From Streptomyces clavifer (GTDB lineage: Bacteria; Actinomycetota; Actinomycetes; Streptomycetales; Streptomycetaceae), in NCBI GenBank assembly GCA_014651175.1, contig BMWJ01000002.1, positions 434,001-498,000 of the forward strand: a stretch of 64,000 nucleotides of DNA. Reading direction: 5' to 3'. This document shows, one piece after another, positions 52,767-61,660 of this stretch (positions within the stretch are counted from its first letter, which is position 1; each line of letters begins with the position of its first letter). Both the position numbers and the translations under genes were made by a program. The notes under the pieces are model-generated. The model was given only the letters and a program-made list of their open reading frames with translations. It was not told the origin of the DNA and did no database searches.

Positions 52767-54256
52767 CGTGTTCCCCTCTTCGGTTCGGTTGCTCGGGATG
52801 TCTCCTGGCGTCTTCTTCCCCGTCGGCCGGCTCCGACGTCGGCCAGGGCCACGATCAGTGCGGCCAGGACGAACGCGACCGAGACGACGAGCCCCCGGTC
52901 GTAGGCGTCCGCCCAGCCGTCGGGTCCCAGCTGGGAGAAGAAGACCGAACCCACGGCGGCGATCCCGATGGCCGATCCGACCCGCTGACTGGTCTGGAGG
53001 GTGCCCCCGGCGCTGCCCGCGTTGTGCACCGGCACCTGGGAGAGGGTCATCGTCTGGTTGGGGGCGATGACGAGTCCGCTGCCGAGTCCGGCGAGCAGCA
53101 GCGGCGCCGCCATGGCCAGTCCGGCGCCGCGGCCCGGCACCAGGTGTGCGGCCAGCGCGGTGAGGCCGAGCCCGACCGCCACCATGGTCAGCCCGACGAC
53201 GATCAGGGGCCGGCCGAACCGGCCGACGAGCCGGCCGCCGATGCTCGCCGCACCTCCCGCGCCCAGGGCGAACGGGGTGATCGCCATGCCTGCCTCCAGG
53301 GCGGTGTAGTGCAGGCCCGACTGCAGGTAGAGGGTGGTGATGAAGAAGATCGAGGTGAACCCCGCGAAGTACAGCAGGATCATCAGGCAGCCCAGCCAGA
53401 AGGATCTGAGCCTGAAGAGCGAGAGGTCCACCACGGGCTGGACGCCCTTCTTCGCGCAGCGGGACTCCCAGCCGACGAAGGCGGTCAGCAGGACCAGGGC
53501 CACCACGACGAGCAGCCACTTCCCGTTGCCCGGCCACTGCTGGGCCTGGACGAACGGCAGAAGCAGGGCCAGTACCCCCGAGCCGAGCAGCAGCACCCCG
53601 AGCGGGTCCAGGTCGCGCGGCCCGACCCGGCTCGCGGACGGGGTGTCGGGGAGCAGCCGGCGGGCCAGCAGGAGGCAGACGGCTCCGATCGGCAGGTTGA
53701 CGTAGAACACCCAGCGCCAGCCCTCCTCCGCCCCGGCACCCTGGATCAGCAGCCCGCCGGCGAGCGGGCCGACGGCGGTGGAGATGCCGACGACGGTGCC
53801 GAACATGCCGAAGGCCCGGCCCCGCTCCCGGCCCGAGAACATCTGCTGGATCAGTGCCGAGATCTGCGGCGAGAGCAGTCCTCCGGCCGCGCCTTGGAGC
53901 AGCCGGGCGATGACGAGCCACAGACTGGACTGGGCGGCCCCGCAGGCGGCGGAGGCCAGTGTGAACAGGGTGAGGCCCCACATGAACATCGTGCGCCGCC
54001 CGCGGGCGTCCCCGAGGCGTCCGCCGGGGATGAGGACGAGTCCGAAGGCCAGCGCGTAGCCGGACAGCACCCATTGGAGGTCGGACTCCGGGGTGTCGAG
54101 CCCCTGCTTGATGGACGGCAGCGCCACATTGACGATGGACACGTCGAGGAGCGTCATGAAGCCCGCCACCAGGCAGACGGCGAGGGCCCGCCAGCGACGG
54201 GGATCGGAAGGTCCGGGAGGAGAGCCAGGATCCCGGTGCACCGCGCTCTCTGCCAT
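52763..54256 (-). CDS. MFS drug exporter (DHA2, 14-TM type)
   Basis: A 497-aa transporter with 14 predicted helices. Motif C-like and DHA2 marks include MTLLDVSIVNVALPSI, WVLSGYALAFGLVLIPGGRLGD, GRRTMFMWGLTLF and WRWVFYVNLPIGAVCLLLA. It belongs to the EmrB/QacA group of proton-driven multidrug exporters. Start ATG at 54256. Operon with the hydroquinone-reductase-like gene; divergent from a VOC-fold gene that may also serve resistance. Confidence 0.92.
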   Translation of the reverse strand: MAESAVHRDPGSPPGPSDPRRWRALAVCLVAGFMTLLDVSIVNVALPSIKQGLDTPESDLQWVLSGYALAFGLVLIPGGRLGDARGRRTMFMWGLTLFTLASAACGAAQSSLWLVIARLLQGAAGGLLSPQISALIQQMFSGRERGRAFGMFGTVVGISTAVGPLAGGLLIQGAGAEEGWRWVFYVNLPIGAVCLLLARRLLPDTPSASRVGPRDLDPLGVLLLGSGVLALLLPFVQAQQWPGNGKWLLVVVALVLLTAFVGWESRCAKKGVQPVVDLSLFRLRSFWLGCLMILLYFAGFTSIFFITTLYLQSGLHYTALEAGMAITPFALGAGGAASIGGRLVGRFGRPLIVVGLTMVAVGLGLTALAAHLVPGRGAGLAMAAPLLLAGLGSGLVIAPNQTMTLSQVPVHNAGSAGGTLQTSQRVGSAIGIAAVGSVFFSQLGPDGWADAYDRGLVVSVAFVLAALIVALADVGAGRRGRRRQETSRATEPKRGTR

Positions 54257-54346
54257 GATCCGCACCCTAGGCGGCGGCCCCCGGTTCCGGCGGACTCCGG
54301 CAGCGGGGCCCGGCGTGTTCCGCCCCACCGGGGGTATTCGCGGAAC

Positions 54347-54784
54347 ATGACTGTCCTCAAAACGAGCGTTCTGGTCCTGGACTGTGCCGAGCCGATGGAG
54401 CTCGCCGGGTTCTACGCGGCTCTGCTGGGTGCCGAGATGCAGGTCGGGAGCGATCCGGACTTCGTCGAGATCATCGGCAACCAGGGTGTGCACCTGGCCG
54501 TCCGCCGCGACCACGGCTACGCGCCGCCCAGCTGGCCCCGCCCCGAGGATTCCCAGCAGGCGCATCTGCGCATCCTGGTGGACGAGGGGGACATGGACGA
54601 GGCCGAACGCGAGGCGATAGGCCTCGGTGCCCGGCCGGTGGACACGAAGGACAGCAACAGCGGTCCGCGTGATGTCCGCGTCTACACGGATCCGGCCGGG
54701 CACTCCTTCTCCCTGGCCGTCTACCCCTCCTTCGCCACCGAACGGCGGCGCGAAGCGGGATCGGTGAGCTCGGACGGGGTGTAA
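54347..54784 (+). CDS. VOC-fold (glyoxalase/bleomycin-resistance-like) protein
   Basis: A 145-aa VOC protein: LVLDCAEPMELAGFYAALLG, VHLAVRRDHGYAPPSWP, QQAHLRILVDE and VYTDPAGHSFSLAVYPSF. The HLRI and HSFSL histidines and a preceding Glu could bind metal. Relatives are isomerases, dioxygenases or drug-sequestering proteins; a choice is not possible. ATG at 54347, 90 bp from the divergent exporter. Confidence 0.87.
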   Translation: MTVLKTSVLVLDCAEPMELAGFYAALLGAEMQVGSDPDFVEIIGNQGVHLAVRRDHGYAPPSWPRPEDSQQAHLRILVDEGDMDEAEREAIGLGARPVDTKDSNSGPRDVRVYTDPAGHSFSLAVYPSFATERRREAGSVSSDGV

Positions 54785-55188
54785 CGCGTCCCGCGTGCCG
54801 CCGGGTTGGTGCCGGCGGGACGATCTCGTCGGTCCGGTCCAGAACGTCACGCCACGGCCGGGCCGCGCCTCGTCCGCGCCCTCCGGCTGTCCGAGGGTGC
54901 GGGCCGGTGATCGCCGAGGTGACGCCCGGGTGCTCCAGGACGAGGGCCGGGTCGGCTGGACGAGGGCCGGGACGCCGTGAGCCGGTCGGACCCTCCGCCC
55001 GCGTGCGCGACGCCTTGCCGGGACGTGCTGTCGCCCCCGTGCCGCCGTGTGGTGAGGGGGTGTTGAGGCGCGGTGGGCGGCGGATGACCGCACGATGACG
55101 CGGCCCCGCGCCTCCACCGGCCGCGCGGCCTGTCACCCGGCGGCCGGTCGCGCACCCGGCCGTTTCCAGGATTTAACCTCGTGATGCC
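54785..55188. other. Intergenic stretch without a recognisable gene
   Basis: About 400 bp of GC-rich sequence. A pair of short direct repeats (ACGAGGGCCGGG) lies at 54939-54971. No open frame has a ribosome site or family resemblance, and no strong hairpin is seen before the nuclease promoter. Confidence 0.6.
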
Positions 55189-55217
55189 TTGTCACCCAGG
55201 GTCTACGCGCATAGTTT
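55189..55217 (+). promoter_or_regulatory. Promoter of the secreted nuclease gene
   Basis: TTGTCA (55189-55194), 17 bp, and TAGTTT (55212-55217) lie about 35 bp before the GTG start. The local AT-rich patch is unusual for this window. Confidence 0.6.
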
Positions 55218-55251
55218 TTGCTCCCTCACTACACATTTGGGGGCAGTTCCC

Positions 55252-57666
55252 GTGCAGATAGCCAGAACCGGCTCCGCCCTGCTGGCCGGCGCCGTCGCCG
55301 TAACGCTTTCGGTGACCGCGCTGCCCGCCGCCTTCGCGGCCCCGTCCTCGTCCGCCGTGATCTCCGAGGTGTACGGGGGCGGCGGCAACTCCGGCGCGAC
55401 GCTCACCCGCGACTTCATCGAGCTGGCCAACGCCGGTTCGAGCCCGTTCGGCCTGTCCGGCTTCAGCGTCCAGTACCTGCCGGGCGCCCCGTCGGCCGGC
55501 TCGCTGTGGCAGGTCTCCGAACTGTCCGGCGCTGTCGCCCCCGGCGGCCGCTACCTCGTCGCGCAGGCGGCGGGCACCGGCGGCACGGTGGCGCTGCCGA
55601 CCGCCGACGCCACCGGCACCGTGGCCATGTCCGCGTCGAGCGGCACCGTCGCCCTCGTCTCCGGTACGACCCCGCTGACCTGCAAGACCGCCGCGGACTG
55701 TGCCGTGGACACCCGGATCGTCGACCTCGTCGGCTACGGCTCCGCAGTCGTGCGCGAGGGCAGCGGTCCGGTGACGGGCACGTCGGCCACCGCGTCCGTG
55801 GCGCGCGGCACGGCCCTCGACGACACGGACGACAACGCCGCCGACCTGACCGCCGGCACCCCGACCCCGGTCAACGCGGCAGGCGAGACGTCCGGCGGCT
55901 CCGGGCCCGGCGAGCCCGGCGGACCGACCGAGCCCGGCACCGTGCGGGTGCACGACATCCAGGGCACGACCCGCGTCTCCCCCCTCGTCGGCCAGTCGGT
56001 GACCGGTGTCCCCGGCGTCGTCACCGGCGTACGCACCAGCGGCTCGCGCGGCTACTGGATCCAGGACACCGCACCGGACGCCGATCCCCGCACGAGCGAG
56101 GGGCTGTTCGTCTACACCGGCTCCGCCGCCCCGACCGTGTCCGTGGGCGACTCGGTGCTGGTCAGCGGCAAGGTGGCGGAGTACTACCCGTCCTCCACCA
56201 CCCAGTCGCTCACGCAGCTCACCGCCCCCACGTCGACGGTCCTGTCCTCGGGCAACGCCCTGCCCGCGCCCGTCGTCCTCGACGCGAAGTCCGTGCCCGG
56301 CGCCTACGTGCCGACGGCGGGCGGCGGGTCGATCGACACGCTGGCGCTGGAGCCGGCGGCCTACGCCCTGGACCTGTACGAGTCGCTCGAGGGCACCCGC
56401 GTCACGGTCGCCGACACCCGGGTGACGGGTGCGACGACCGCGTACGACGAGGTCTGGGTGACGGTCAAGCCGAAGGAGAACCGCACCCGGCGCGGCGGCA
56501 CGCTCTACGCGTCGTACGAGGACCAGAACACCGGCCGCATCAAGGTGATGTCGCTGAACGCCGCACAGCCCGTCCCGGTGGCGGACGTGGGCGACGTGCT
56601 CTCGGGCTCCACCACGGGCGTCATCGACTACGCGTCGTTCGGCGGGTACAACCTCCAGGCCACCGAGCTCGGCACGCTCACCGACAACGGGCTGCGGCGC
56701 GAGGTGACGCGGAAGCAGAAGCGCAAGGAGCTCGCGGTCGCCACGTACAACGTGGAGAACCTCGACGCGCTCGACGAGCAGGCCAAGTTCGACACGCTCG
56801 CCTCGGGGGTCGCGGTCTCCCTCTCCTCCCCCGACATCGTCTCGCTGGAGGAGATCCAGGACGACAACGGGGCGACGAACGACGGGACGGTCGGCTCCGA
56901 GGCGACGCTGAAGCGGTTCACGGACGCGATCGTCGCCGCGGGCGGCCCGCGCTACGCGTGGCGCTACGTCGCCCCCGCCGACGGCCGGGACGGCGGCGAG
57001 CCCGGCGGCAACATCCGCAACGTCTTCCTCTTCAACCCCGAGCGGGTCGACTTCGTGGACCGCGCGGGCGGCGACGCGACCACGGCGGTGAAGGCCGTGA
57101 AGACGAGGAAGGGGGTCACGCTCTCCGTCTCGCCCGGCCGGATCAACCCGGCGAGCGCGGCCTGGGACGACAGCCGCAAGCCGCTGGTGGGCGAGTTCCG
57201 CTTCCGTGGCGAGCCGGTCTTCGTCATCGGCAACCACTTCGCGTCCAAGGGCGGCGACCAGCCGCTGCACGGCCGATACCAGGAGCCGGTGCGCAGTTCG
57301 GAGACGAAGCGCGTGCAGCAGGCGACCGAGGTCAACTCCTTCGTCACCTCGCTGCTGAAGGCGGACAAGTCGGCCCGGGTGGTCACGCTCGGCGACCTGA
57401 ACGACTTCGCCTTCTCCCCCACGATGGACGCGCTCACCCGCGGCAGGGTCCTCAAGCCGCTCATCACGACGCTGCCCGCGAGCGAGCAGTACAGCTACGT
57501 GTACGACGGCAACTCGCAGACGCTGGACCACATCCTCACCAGTCCCGCCATCCGCCGCTTCGACTACGACGTGGTGCACATCAACGCCGAGTTCGCCGAC
57601 CAGGCGAGCGACCACGATCCGCAGATCGTACGGATCGACGTGAACGGCTCCGGCCACCGGCACTGA
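55252..57666 (+). CDS. Secreted endonuclease/exonuclease (LTD plus EEP domains, ExeM/NucH-like)
   Basis: An 804-aa secreted protein. A signal peptide (TGSALLAGAVAVTLSV ... AAFAA) is followed by a lamin-tail-like domain (SAVISEVYGGGGNSGA, DFIELANAGS), an OB-fold region (VRVHDIQGTTRVSPLVGQSV, GYWIQD) and a C-terminal EEP nuclease: VATYNVENL, VSLEEIQDDNG, VIGNHFASKGGDQ, TLGDLNDF and ASDHDPQIV. All catalytic motifs are present. Likely degrades extracellular DNA for nutrients, particularly phosphate. GTG at 55252 follows GGGGG. Monocistronic with strong promoter and terminator. Confidence 0.92.
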   Translation: MQIARTGSALLAGAVAVTLSVTALPAAFAAPSSSAVISEVYGGGGNSGATLTRDFIELANAGSSPFGLSGFSVQYLPGAPSAGSLWQVSELSGAVAPGGRYLVAQAAGTGGTVALPTADATGTVAMSASSGTVALVSGTTPLTCKTAADCAVDTRIVDLVGYGSAVVREGSGPVTGTSATASVARGTALDDTDDNAADLTAGTPTPVNAAGETSGGSGPGEPGGPTEPGTVRVHDIQGTTRVSPLVGQSVTGVPGVVTGVRTSGSRGYWIQDTAPDADPRTSEGLFVYTGSAAPTVSVGDSVLVSGKVAEYYPSSTTQSLTQLTAPTSTVLSSGNALPAPVVLDAKSVPGAYVPTAGGGSIDTLALEPAAYALDLYESLEGTRVTVADTRVTGATTAYDEVWVTVKPKENRTRRGGTLYASYEDQNTGRIKVMSLNAAQPVPVADVGDVLSGSTTGVIDYASFGGYNLQATELGTLTDNGLRREVTRKQKRKELAVATYNVENLDALDEQAKFDTLASGVAVSLSSPDIVSLEEIQDDNGATNDGTVGSEATLKRFTDAIVAAGGPRYAWRYVAPADGRDGGEPGGNIRNVFLFNPERVDFVDRAGGDATTAVKAVKTRKGVTLSVSPGRINPASAAWDDSRKPLVGEFRFRGEPVFVIGNHFASKGGDQPLHGRYQEPVRSSETKRVQQATEVNSFVTSLLKADKSARVVTLGDLNDFAFSPTMDALTRGRVLKPLITTLPASEQYSYVYDGNSQTLDHILTSPAIRRFDYDVVHINAEFADQASDHDPQIVRIDVNGSGHRH

Positions 57667-57673
57667 CGGTCAC

Positions 57674-57711
57674 GGGGGCGGTTGGGGCCGGCCACGGCCC
57701 CAACCGCCCCC
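57674..57711 (+). terminator. Perfect 17-bp terminator hairpin of the nuclease gene
   Basis: GGGGGCGGTTGGGGCCG pairs with CGGCCCCAACCGCCCCC around a GCCA loop, 8 bp after the stop. The 325 bp from here to the next gene show no supported coding region. Confidence 0.85.
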
Positions 57712-58036
57712 GGAAAAGCGGCCCTTCGGGGCGGCTCCGCTGCTCGGAGCCGGGCGGCCGGACCGTGAAGGACCCGAGGCTCCGTGTTCAGTGCGTAGGC
57801 GGCCGGCGCCGCGCATCCCCGCGCGCCCTCTCGTCCACCGCCGCGTCGCCCGGCGCCGGTCGTCGCGCCGCACCGATGCGCGCCACGACCCGGGACGAGA
57901 CGGTGCGCCCCGTCCGGGGCGTGGCGCGCACAGCCGGACGCGGCGGTGCGGGTGCCCAGATGCGCGAATCCGCCTCGCCGGGGCCGTGAGTGGCACGATG
58001 GGGCGGACACGGGGACGGGCGGAGGACGAGGGAGTC

Positions 58037-58477
58037 ATGGCGGAGGAGCAGCAGGACGGACCGGAGGTCAGCCCGACGCGATGGGTCGCCCGGCAGGCCG
58101 AGTTGTACGAGTCCTCCGGCGGGACGAAGGGCACCACCCAGCTCGGAGTCCCCTGCCTGCTGCTGGACTACGTCGGCAGGCGGAGCGGGGCGCGGCGGCG
58201 CACGGTGCTGATGTACGGGCGCGACGGCGACGACCACCTGATCGTCGGCTCCAACGGCGGCTCGGACCGCCACCCGCTCTGGTACCTCAACCTGCTGGAC
58301 GATCCGGCCGTCGAGGTCAGGGTGGGCACCGAGCGCTTCCCCGCGCTCGCCGAGACGCTCTCCGCCGAGGAGAAGGAGCGGGTGTGGCCGCACCTGGTGG
58401 AGGTCTTCCCCCGGTACGCCGCGTACCGCGCGTGCACCACGCGCGACATCCCCGTGGTGCGCCTCCGACGGCGCTGA
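58037..58477 (+). CDS. Deazaflavin (F420)-dependent nitroreductase-like protein (Ddn type)
   Basis: A 146-aa split-barrel protein: LDYVGRRSGARRRTVLMYG, DHLIVGSNGGSDRHPLWYLNLLDDPAVEVRVG and the C-terminal VVRLRRR. This is the FDOR-A/Ddn family that uses F420 (mycobacterial Ddn activates pretomanid). ATG at 58037 with GGGAG upstream. Physiological substrates in Streptomyces are mostly unknown. Confidence 0.88.
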   Translation: MAEEQQDGPEVSPTRWVARQAELYESSGGTKGTTQLGVPCLLLDYVGRRSGARRRTVLMYGRDGDDHLIVGSNGGSDRHPLWYLNLLDDPAVEVRVGTERFPALAETLSAEEKERVWPHLVEVFPRYAAYRACTTRDIPVVRLRRR

Positions 58478-58635
58478 CCCGCACGGGGCCCGCTCCGCCC
58501 GCACGGGACGGCCCGGCCGCACGGACCGTCCCGGCCGGCGGCTCCATCCCGGCGTGCAGTCGGTGTGCGCGACTGCCGGAGGAGCACGCCAACAGGGCTC
58601 CCCGCAGCGGGAGTCGGCCCGTACACTCCCCGATC

Positions 58636-59367
58636 ATGACCTTCGAAACGGTTCAGGCCGACGCGTCCGCCCTCGACGGGCCCGCACTCTTCCCGACCAT
58701 GTCCACGATGCGCGCCATGCGCCGCCTCAAGCCGGACGCCGTACCGGACAAGACGATCGATCAGCTCATACAGGCCGCGGTCTGGGGGCCCAGCGGCGGC
58801 AACATGCAGGCTTACGAGTACGTGGTCGTCACCGACCGCGCGGTGATGGCCCGACTGGCCCCGCTGTGGAAGCGCTGCGTGGACGCCTACCTGGCGACGA
58901 CCGGCAAGCACGCGCCGCAGGGCATGGACGACGCTGCGTACGGCCGGATGGTGGCGGCGATCGAGTACCAGCGCGACCACTTCGCGGACACCCCGGTGCT
59001 GATCATCCCCTGTTACAAGTTCCCGGAGCCGCGGTTCGACGAGGAGGGCCTGGGGGTCTACGCACAGGCGCTCGGCCCGGCGGGCCTGGAGCACATGACG
59101 AACACCCAGACCCGCTTCCAGGCACTCGCGGAGGGTTCCTGCGTCTACCCGGGCGTCCAGAACCTCCTGCTCGCGGCCCGGGCGCTGGGCCTCGCGGCCA
59201 ACGTCACCATCTGGCACCTGTTCCTGGAGCAGGAGTGGAAGGAGGCTCTCGGGATCCCCGCGGACACGCACACCTTCGCTGCCATTCCGGTGGGCCTGCC
59301 GCAGGGCAACTTCGGGCCGGTCCGGCGCCGCCCGGTGGCCGACGTCATCCACCGGGACCGCTGGTAG
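58636..59367 (+). CDS. Nitroreductase-family FMN oxidoreductase
   Basis: A 243-aa nitroreductase: STMRAMRRLKPDAVPDKTID, AVWGPSGGNMQAYEYVVV (FMN loop), GVQNLLLAARALGLAANVT and IPADTHTFAAIPVGLPQGNFG. Family members reduce nitro groups, quinones or flavins, and some dehalogenate or form oxazoles. It has its own start 158 bp after the Ddn-like gene, so co-transcription is possible but not certain. A perfect palindromic hairpin follows. Confidence 0.9.
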   Translation: MTFETVQADASALDGPALFPTMSTMRAMRRLKPDAVPDKTIDQLIQAAVWGPSGGNMQAYEYVVVTDRAVMARLAPLWKRCVDAYLATTGKHAPQGMDDAAYGRMVAAIEYQRDHFADTPVLIIPCYKFPEPRFDEEGLGVYAQALGPAGLEHMTNTQTRFQALAEGSCVYPGVQNLLLAARALGLAANVTIWHLFLEQEWKEALGIPADTHTFAAIPVGLPQGNFGPVRRRPVADVIHRDRW

Positions 59368-59379
59368 CCGTACCCCTCG

Positions 59380-59405
59380 CCGTCACCCCCGGCCGGGGGT
59401 GACGG
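59380..59405 (+). terminator. Nitroreductase gene terminator
   Basis: Two 13-nt arms (CCGTCACCCCCGG and CCGGGGGTGACGG) meet directly, 13 bp after the stop. Confidence 0.75.
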
Positions 59406-59581
59406 CTCCCCACGGGGGAAGTCCGGTCTCCGGCACAACTCCATTGGAGTGAAGGGGTTTTGGACACGCCGGAGAGGCATTGTCATGCCCTGATCACGTC
59501 GATAGCCTGTGCGAGCTCAGCGGCCCCGTACCCACCCCACCGGGTCCGGGGCCTTCCTTCCCCCACGGACCAGGAGCAGGT

Positions 59582-61129
59582 ATGCCACGACGCCCAGCAG
59601 GCCACACCGGAAGACGCGCAGCAGTTCTGGCCGCCGTCGCCGCGACCACCCTCGTCGCCGCCGGCCACCCGGCCCCCGCCGCCCAGGCCGGGCCGGAACC
59701 CATGAACCAGGCCTTCGCCGCGGCGGCCGAGGAGTTCGACGTCCCGCGCGACCTGCTCGCCGCCGTCGGATACGGCGAGACCCACCTCGACGGACATGCG
59801 GGACGCCCCAGCCAGGCCAACGGCTACGGCGTGATGCACCTCGCCAGCAACCCCACGAACCGCTCCCTGGAGAAGGCCGCGGCCCTGACGGGCGAGTCAG
59901 CGACCGCTCTGCGCAACGACACCGAGGCGAACATCCTGGGCGGCGCCGCCGTGCTGCGCAGCCACGCCGACGCAGTCGGCCTGTCCCGGGCCGAGCGCGA
60001 CGACATCGACGCCTGGTACCCGGCGGTCGCCCGCTACAGCGGCGCCGAGGGCGCGATCGCGGCCCTGTACGCGGACACCGTCTACACCTTCCTCGCCGAG
60101 GGACTGCACACGACGGTCCCCGGCGGGGAGCGGATCTCGGTCACCTCCCGGCCGGTCTCCCCGGACAAGGGCGCCCTGGCAGCGGCCCAGGTCACCGCCC
60201 CGAGCCCCGACTACCCCTCGGCACTCTGGGTGCCGGCGAACTCCGCCAACTACGCGACGGGCAGGACGGCGACGGTCGACAAGGTCGTCGTCCACGTCAC
60301 ACAGGGCTCCTACGCGGGCACCATCAGCTGGTTCCAGAACGCGACGTCCAAGGTCAGCTCCCACTACGTGATCCGGTCCGCCGACGGCGAGATCACCCAG
60401 ATGGTGCGCGACAAGGACACCGCGTACCACGCCAAGAGTGCCAACGCGTCGTCGCTCGGCATCGAGCACGAGGGCTTCGTCGACAACCCGTCGTGGTTCA
60501 CGGACTCGATGTACCGCTCCTCGGCGGCGCTGACGGCGTACCTCTGCAACCGGTACGGGATCCCGAAGGACCGGTCCCACGTCATCGGGCACAGCGAGGC
60601 CCCCGGGAACGACCACACCGACCCGGGCGTCCACTGGAACTGGACCTACTACATGCAGCTCGTCACCGGCACCGGCGGCAGCGGGAGCGACGGGCTGAGC
60701 TTCGCCTCGTACGCGACGCAGAAGTCGGGCTCGTCGGGCGCCCAGGTCAAGGCCGTCCAGAAGCTGCTCAACGACCAGGGGTACCAGGCGGGCGCCGTGG
60801 ACGGCACCTTCGGCACGGCCACGAAGAGCGCCGTCCAGGCGTTCCAGACGGCCCGGCGGCTCACCGCCGACGGCACGGTCGGCCCGAAGACCTGGACCGC
60901 GCTGCTCTCGGCCGGGACGACACCGACGCTCGTCAAGGGAGGTTCGGGGGACGCGGTGAAGCGACTGCAGCGGGCGCTGACCGCGGCGCTCGGCTCGACG
61001 GTGGCCGTCGACGGCGCGTTCGGCTCGGCGACGGACACGGCCGTACGCGGCTACCAGAGCTCGCGCGGCCTGACCGCCGACGGCAGCGCGGGACCCGACA
61101 CCTGGGCCGCTCTGCAGTCCGGACGCTGA
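59582..61129 (+). CDS. Secreted cell-wall hydrolase: lysozyme-like domain, amidase_2, two PG-binding domains
   Basis: A 515-aa secreted protein. An Arg-rich signal (RRPAGHTGRRAAVLAAVAAT) may use Tat. Residues 40-180 look like a transglycosylase/lysozyme fold with a candidate catalytic Glu in VGYGETHLDGHAG. Residues 215-360 are an amidase_2/PGRP domain with Zn-ligand histidines in VVVHVTQGS and HVIGHSEAPGNDHTDPG. Two peptidoglycan-binding_1 repeats end the protein (VKAVQKLLNDQGYQ, VKRLQRALTAALG). The pair of hydrolase domains would cut both glycan and stem peptide. ATG at 59582 has AGGAGC upstream. Confidence 0.9.
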   Translation: MPRRPAGHTGRRAAVLAAVAATTLVAAGHPAPAAQAGPEPMNQAFAAAAEEFDVPRDLLAAVGYGETHLDGHAGRPSQANGYGVMHLASNPTNRSLEKAAALTGESATALRNDTEANILGGAAVLRSHADAVGLSRAERDDIDAWYPAVARYSGAEGAIAALYADTVYTFLAEGLHTTVPGGERISVTSRPVSPDKGALAAAQVTAPSPDYPSALWVPANSANYATGRTATVDKVVVHVTQGSYAGTISWFQNATSKVSSHYVIRSADGEITQMVRDKDTAYHAKSANASSLGIEHEGFVDNPSWFTDSMYRSSAALTAYLCNRYGIPKDRSHVIGHSEAPGNDHTDPGVHWNWTYYMQLVTGTGGSGSDGLSFASYATQKSGSSGAQVKAVQKLLNDQGYQAGAVDGTFGTATKSAVQAFQTARRLTADGTVGPKTWTALLSAGTTPTLVKGGSGDAVKRLQRALTAALGSTVAVDGAFGSATDTAVRGYQSSRGLTADGSAGPDTWAALQSGR

Positions 61130-61392
61130 CCTCCGACGCCCTGCCCCTGCCCCTGCCTGCTGAGTACGCGGACGACCGACCCGTCGCGCTCGTCGTGATC
61201 ACTCGGTGGGCCCGGGAGTGGTACGCCGGTCCGACGGGCGCGACGGTCCGGCGCCGCCCCGCCCGCCCCCACGCTCCGGAGCGCACCCGGGGCACCTCGG
61301 TACGCCTTCCCGCAGGGGCCGCCGCCGGGCGAGTCTGGGCCCTGCCGGCATCGGGCCGGCGGAACGGGCGGGATGCGAGGGGGCGGTCGGGC

Positions 61393-61563
61393 ATGGCTCG
61401 TAGACAGTCGGTCTGCGGAGCACTCACCCAGAAGGGCACGGGCTGCCGCCGGCTGGCCATGGTGGGGGCGTCCCGGTGCGACCGGCACCGGGGCGACTGG
61501 TCGAGGTACACGGTGGCACGGCGCAAGGCTGCGGACCGGGCGGGCAGAGGCGGAACCCGGTAG
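61393..61563 (+). CDS. Tiny Cys/His-rich, probably zinc-binding protein
   Basis: 56 aa with a CGALTQKGTGCRRLAMVGAS, CDRHRGDW arrangement: C-x9-C-x10-C-x2-H, a plausible zinc knuckle, in a very basic protein. Similar small C/H proteins occur widely in actinobacteria and phages without known function. ATG at 61393 has GGGGGCGG upstream, a moderate ribosome site. A nucleic-acid-binding role is only a guess. Confidence 0.6.
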   Translation: MARRQSVCGALTQKGTGCRRLAMVGASRCDRHRGDWSRYTVARRKAADRAGRGGTR

Positions 61564-61597
61564 CGGGGCCACGAACCCTGGTCCCTCGGCGCGTGAA

Positions 61598-61643
61598 GAG
61601 AGGTGGTTCCGCATCCCCGGGCGGGGATGCGGAACCACCTCTC
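61598..61643. terminator. Perfect 21-bp bidirectional terminator
   Basis: Arms at 61598-61618 and 61623-61643 pair perfectly around GGGC, between the convergent Cys/His and S8 peptidase genes. Confidence 0.85.
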
Positions 61644-61660
61644 AAGTGTCAGTCAGCGGG

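Noticed and set aside
55218..57989. Long alternative frames on both strands over the nuclease gene
   Set aside because: Arginine- and proline-rich translations with no ribosome site; the secreted nuclease frame has signal peptide and catalytic motifs.
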